Part shown: positions 29,665 to 30,160 of the stretch, piece after piece
Position numbering within the stretch: position 1 is the stretch's first letter
Layout: the number at the start of each line of letters is the position of its first letter
Source: JADYYB01 sp964402985
Lineage (GTDB): Bacteria > Pseudomonadota > Alphaproteobacteria > Rhizobiales > Kaistiaceae
Length of the DNA: 30,160 bases
Direction: 5' to 3'
NCBI GenBank assembly: GCA_964402985.1
Contig: CAYOET010000018.1
Span: 1-30,160 of the forward strand
The notes under the pieces: generated by a model
The model's database searches: none
Seen by the model: the letters and a program-made list of their open reading frames with translations, nothing else
Told to the model about the DNA's origin: nothing
Program-made: the position numbers and the translations under genes

Positions 29665-29700
29665 ACCTGATCACGCTGGGATTGGGACCGGTGATCAGGT
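29665..29700. repeat. Second inverted repeat in the same gap
   Basis: ACCTGATCAC (29665-29674) and GTGATCAGGT (29691-29700) are perfect 10-base inverted repeats separated by 16 bases. The arm itself contains TGATCA. It could be a second hairpin or a protein-binding dyad. Confidence 0.55.
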
Positions 29701-29703
29701 CCA

Positions 29704-29726
29704 CTTCTCGTGGTTTGGACGAGAAG
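29704..29726 (-). terminator. Hairpin just after the peptidase stop
   Basis: CTTCTCGT (29704-29711) and ACGAGAAG (29719-29726) are perfect 8-bp inverted repeats with a 7-base loop. It begins immediately downstream of the leftward gene's stop codon (29728-29730), so it probably ends that transcript. Confidence 0.55.
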
Positions 29727-29727
29727 C

Positions 29728-30160
29728 TCAGGGATGGACGGTGCCGACGAGCATCGATCGATCGTCGCCGACGGAAATCCAGGCGCCTGTGTCGCGTTCG
29801 GACTGGCGCTTGACGAAGAGGTAGGGCGTCTCGCTCCACAGCCGGACGCGGCCGTCGAGGTTGTCGAGGACGAAGTCGCCGCGGTCGGTGACCACGGTGA
29901 GCACCGCGTGGCCGTCGCCGTTCTCCTGGCGGACCACGGTGACGAGCAAGGCCGAGAGTGGCCAGCCGCGCTGAGCGAGCTCGCGGCGCTTCACCAGGAC
30001 GTAGTCCTCGCAGTCGCCGAGGTCGGTGGCGTAGGACCACACCTCGGGCGCGCCGAACACGTCCTGATCGGACATCGGGTGGATGCGGTTGTTGACCGCG
30101 TCGTTGATCTGGGTGAGCTGCCGCCAGAGCGCGTCGGTGAGGACGATTTGCTGCGGCCGG
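29728..30160 (-). CDS. Bacterial transglutaminase-like cysteine peptidase (BTLCP), 5' end outside the window
   Basis: The frame stays open to the right edge, so the start codon is missing and only the last 144 residues are visible; the ATG at 30075 is internal. The sequence reads from QQIVLTDALWRQLTQINDAV, then APEVWSYATDLGDCEDYVLVKRRELAQRGWP (catalytic cysteine), GDGHAVLTV (histidine) and DFVLDNLDG (aspartate). This order is the Cys-His-Asp triad of the BTLCP family (DUF920), periplasmic proteases such as LapG-type relatives that cleave surface adhesins. The N-terminal signal peptide cannot be seen. It converges on the carbonic anhydrase gene. Confidence 0.92.
   Translation of the reverse strand, partial: RPQQIVLTDALWRQLTQINDAVNNRIHPMSDQDVFGAPEVWSYATDLGDCEDYVLVKRRELAQRGWPLSALLVTVVRQENGDGHAVLTVVTDRGDFVLDNLDGRVRLWSETPYLFVKRQSERDTGAWISVGDDRSMLVGTVHP

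Overview
The window is high-GC chromosomal DNA that looks like an alphaproteobacterium, probably Hyphomicrobiales. The order is inferred from the cysE-DUF3126 pair, the FixK/FNR-type boxes, the gene density and the DUF2946/YcnI/CopC-CopD copper cluster; no rRNA or other species marker is present. I see no tRNA, rRNA, CRISPR array, transposase or prophage gene.

Region 1 (1-12.5 kb) is a low-oxygen energy module. On the plus strand lie a small SHOCT-like C-terminal-domain protein, transaldolase, phosphoketolase, an AI-2E family membrane protein and acetate kinase. Together the three enzymes can turn sugar phosphates into acetyl phosphate and then acetate plus ATP without phosphotransacetylase. 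Facing it on the minus strand is a B-family (ba3-like) cytochrome oxidase operon (small subunit, CuA subunit II, subunit I, membrane-anchored dihaem cytochrome c), then a DUF2892 membrane protein, another membrane protein and a universal stress protein. Six sites fitting the FixK/FNR pattern TTGA-N6-(T/G)CAA lie upstream of genes here, and I noticed none further right. This suggests one oxygen-responsive regulon that combines fermentative ATP production with a probable high-affinity oxidase.

Region 2 (12.5-16.3 kb) is a copper cluster: a DUF2946 His/Cys-rich protein, a YcnI-like (DUF1775) copper-binding protein, and a 769-residue CopC-CopD fusion with an extra His-rich linker, a further beta domain and a C-terminal cupredoxin-like domain. 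A small lipoprotein follows on the other strand.

Region 3 (16.4-20.1 kb, minus strand) holds a short FlaA1/CapD-type nucleotide-sugar dehydratase/epimerase, an orphan TctC/Bug-type periplasmic receptor and a small GT-A glycosyltransferase. Region 4 (20.1-24.3 kb) has a PadR regulator divergent from an ArfB-like ribosome-rescue factor, with two copies of a palindromic operator between them, then a TrpXYZ-like ABC importer (binding protein, permease, ATPase).

Region 5 (24.25-30.16 kb) is mostly housekeeping: an FAD monooxygenase coupled to a CHCC zinc-finger protein, an alpha/beta hydrolase, serine acetyltransferase, DUF3126, a nested palindromic intergenic repeat, two unknown membrane proteins, a gamma-class carbonic anhydrase and a bacterial transglutaminase-like cysteine peptidase cut by the right edge. 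The most interesting parts are the FixK/FNR-marked phosphoketolase/oxidase module, the multidomain copper protein and the PadR/ArfB operator region.
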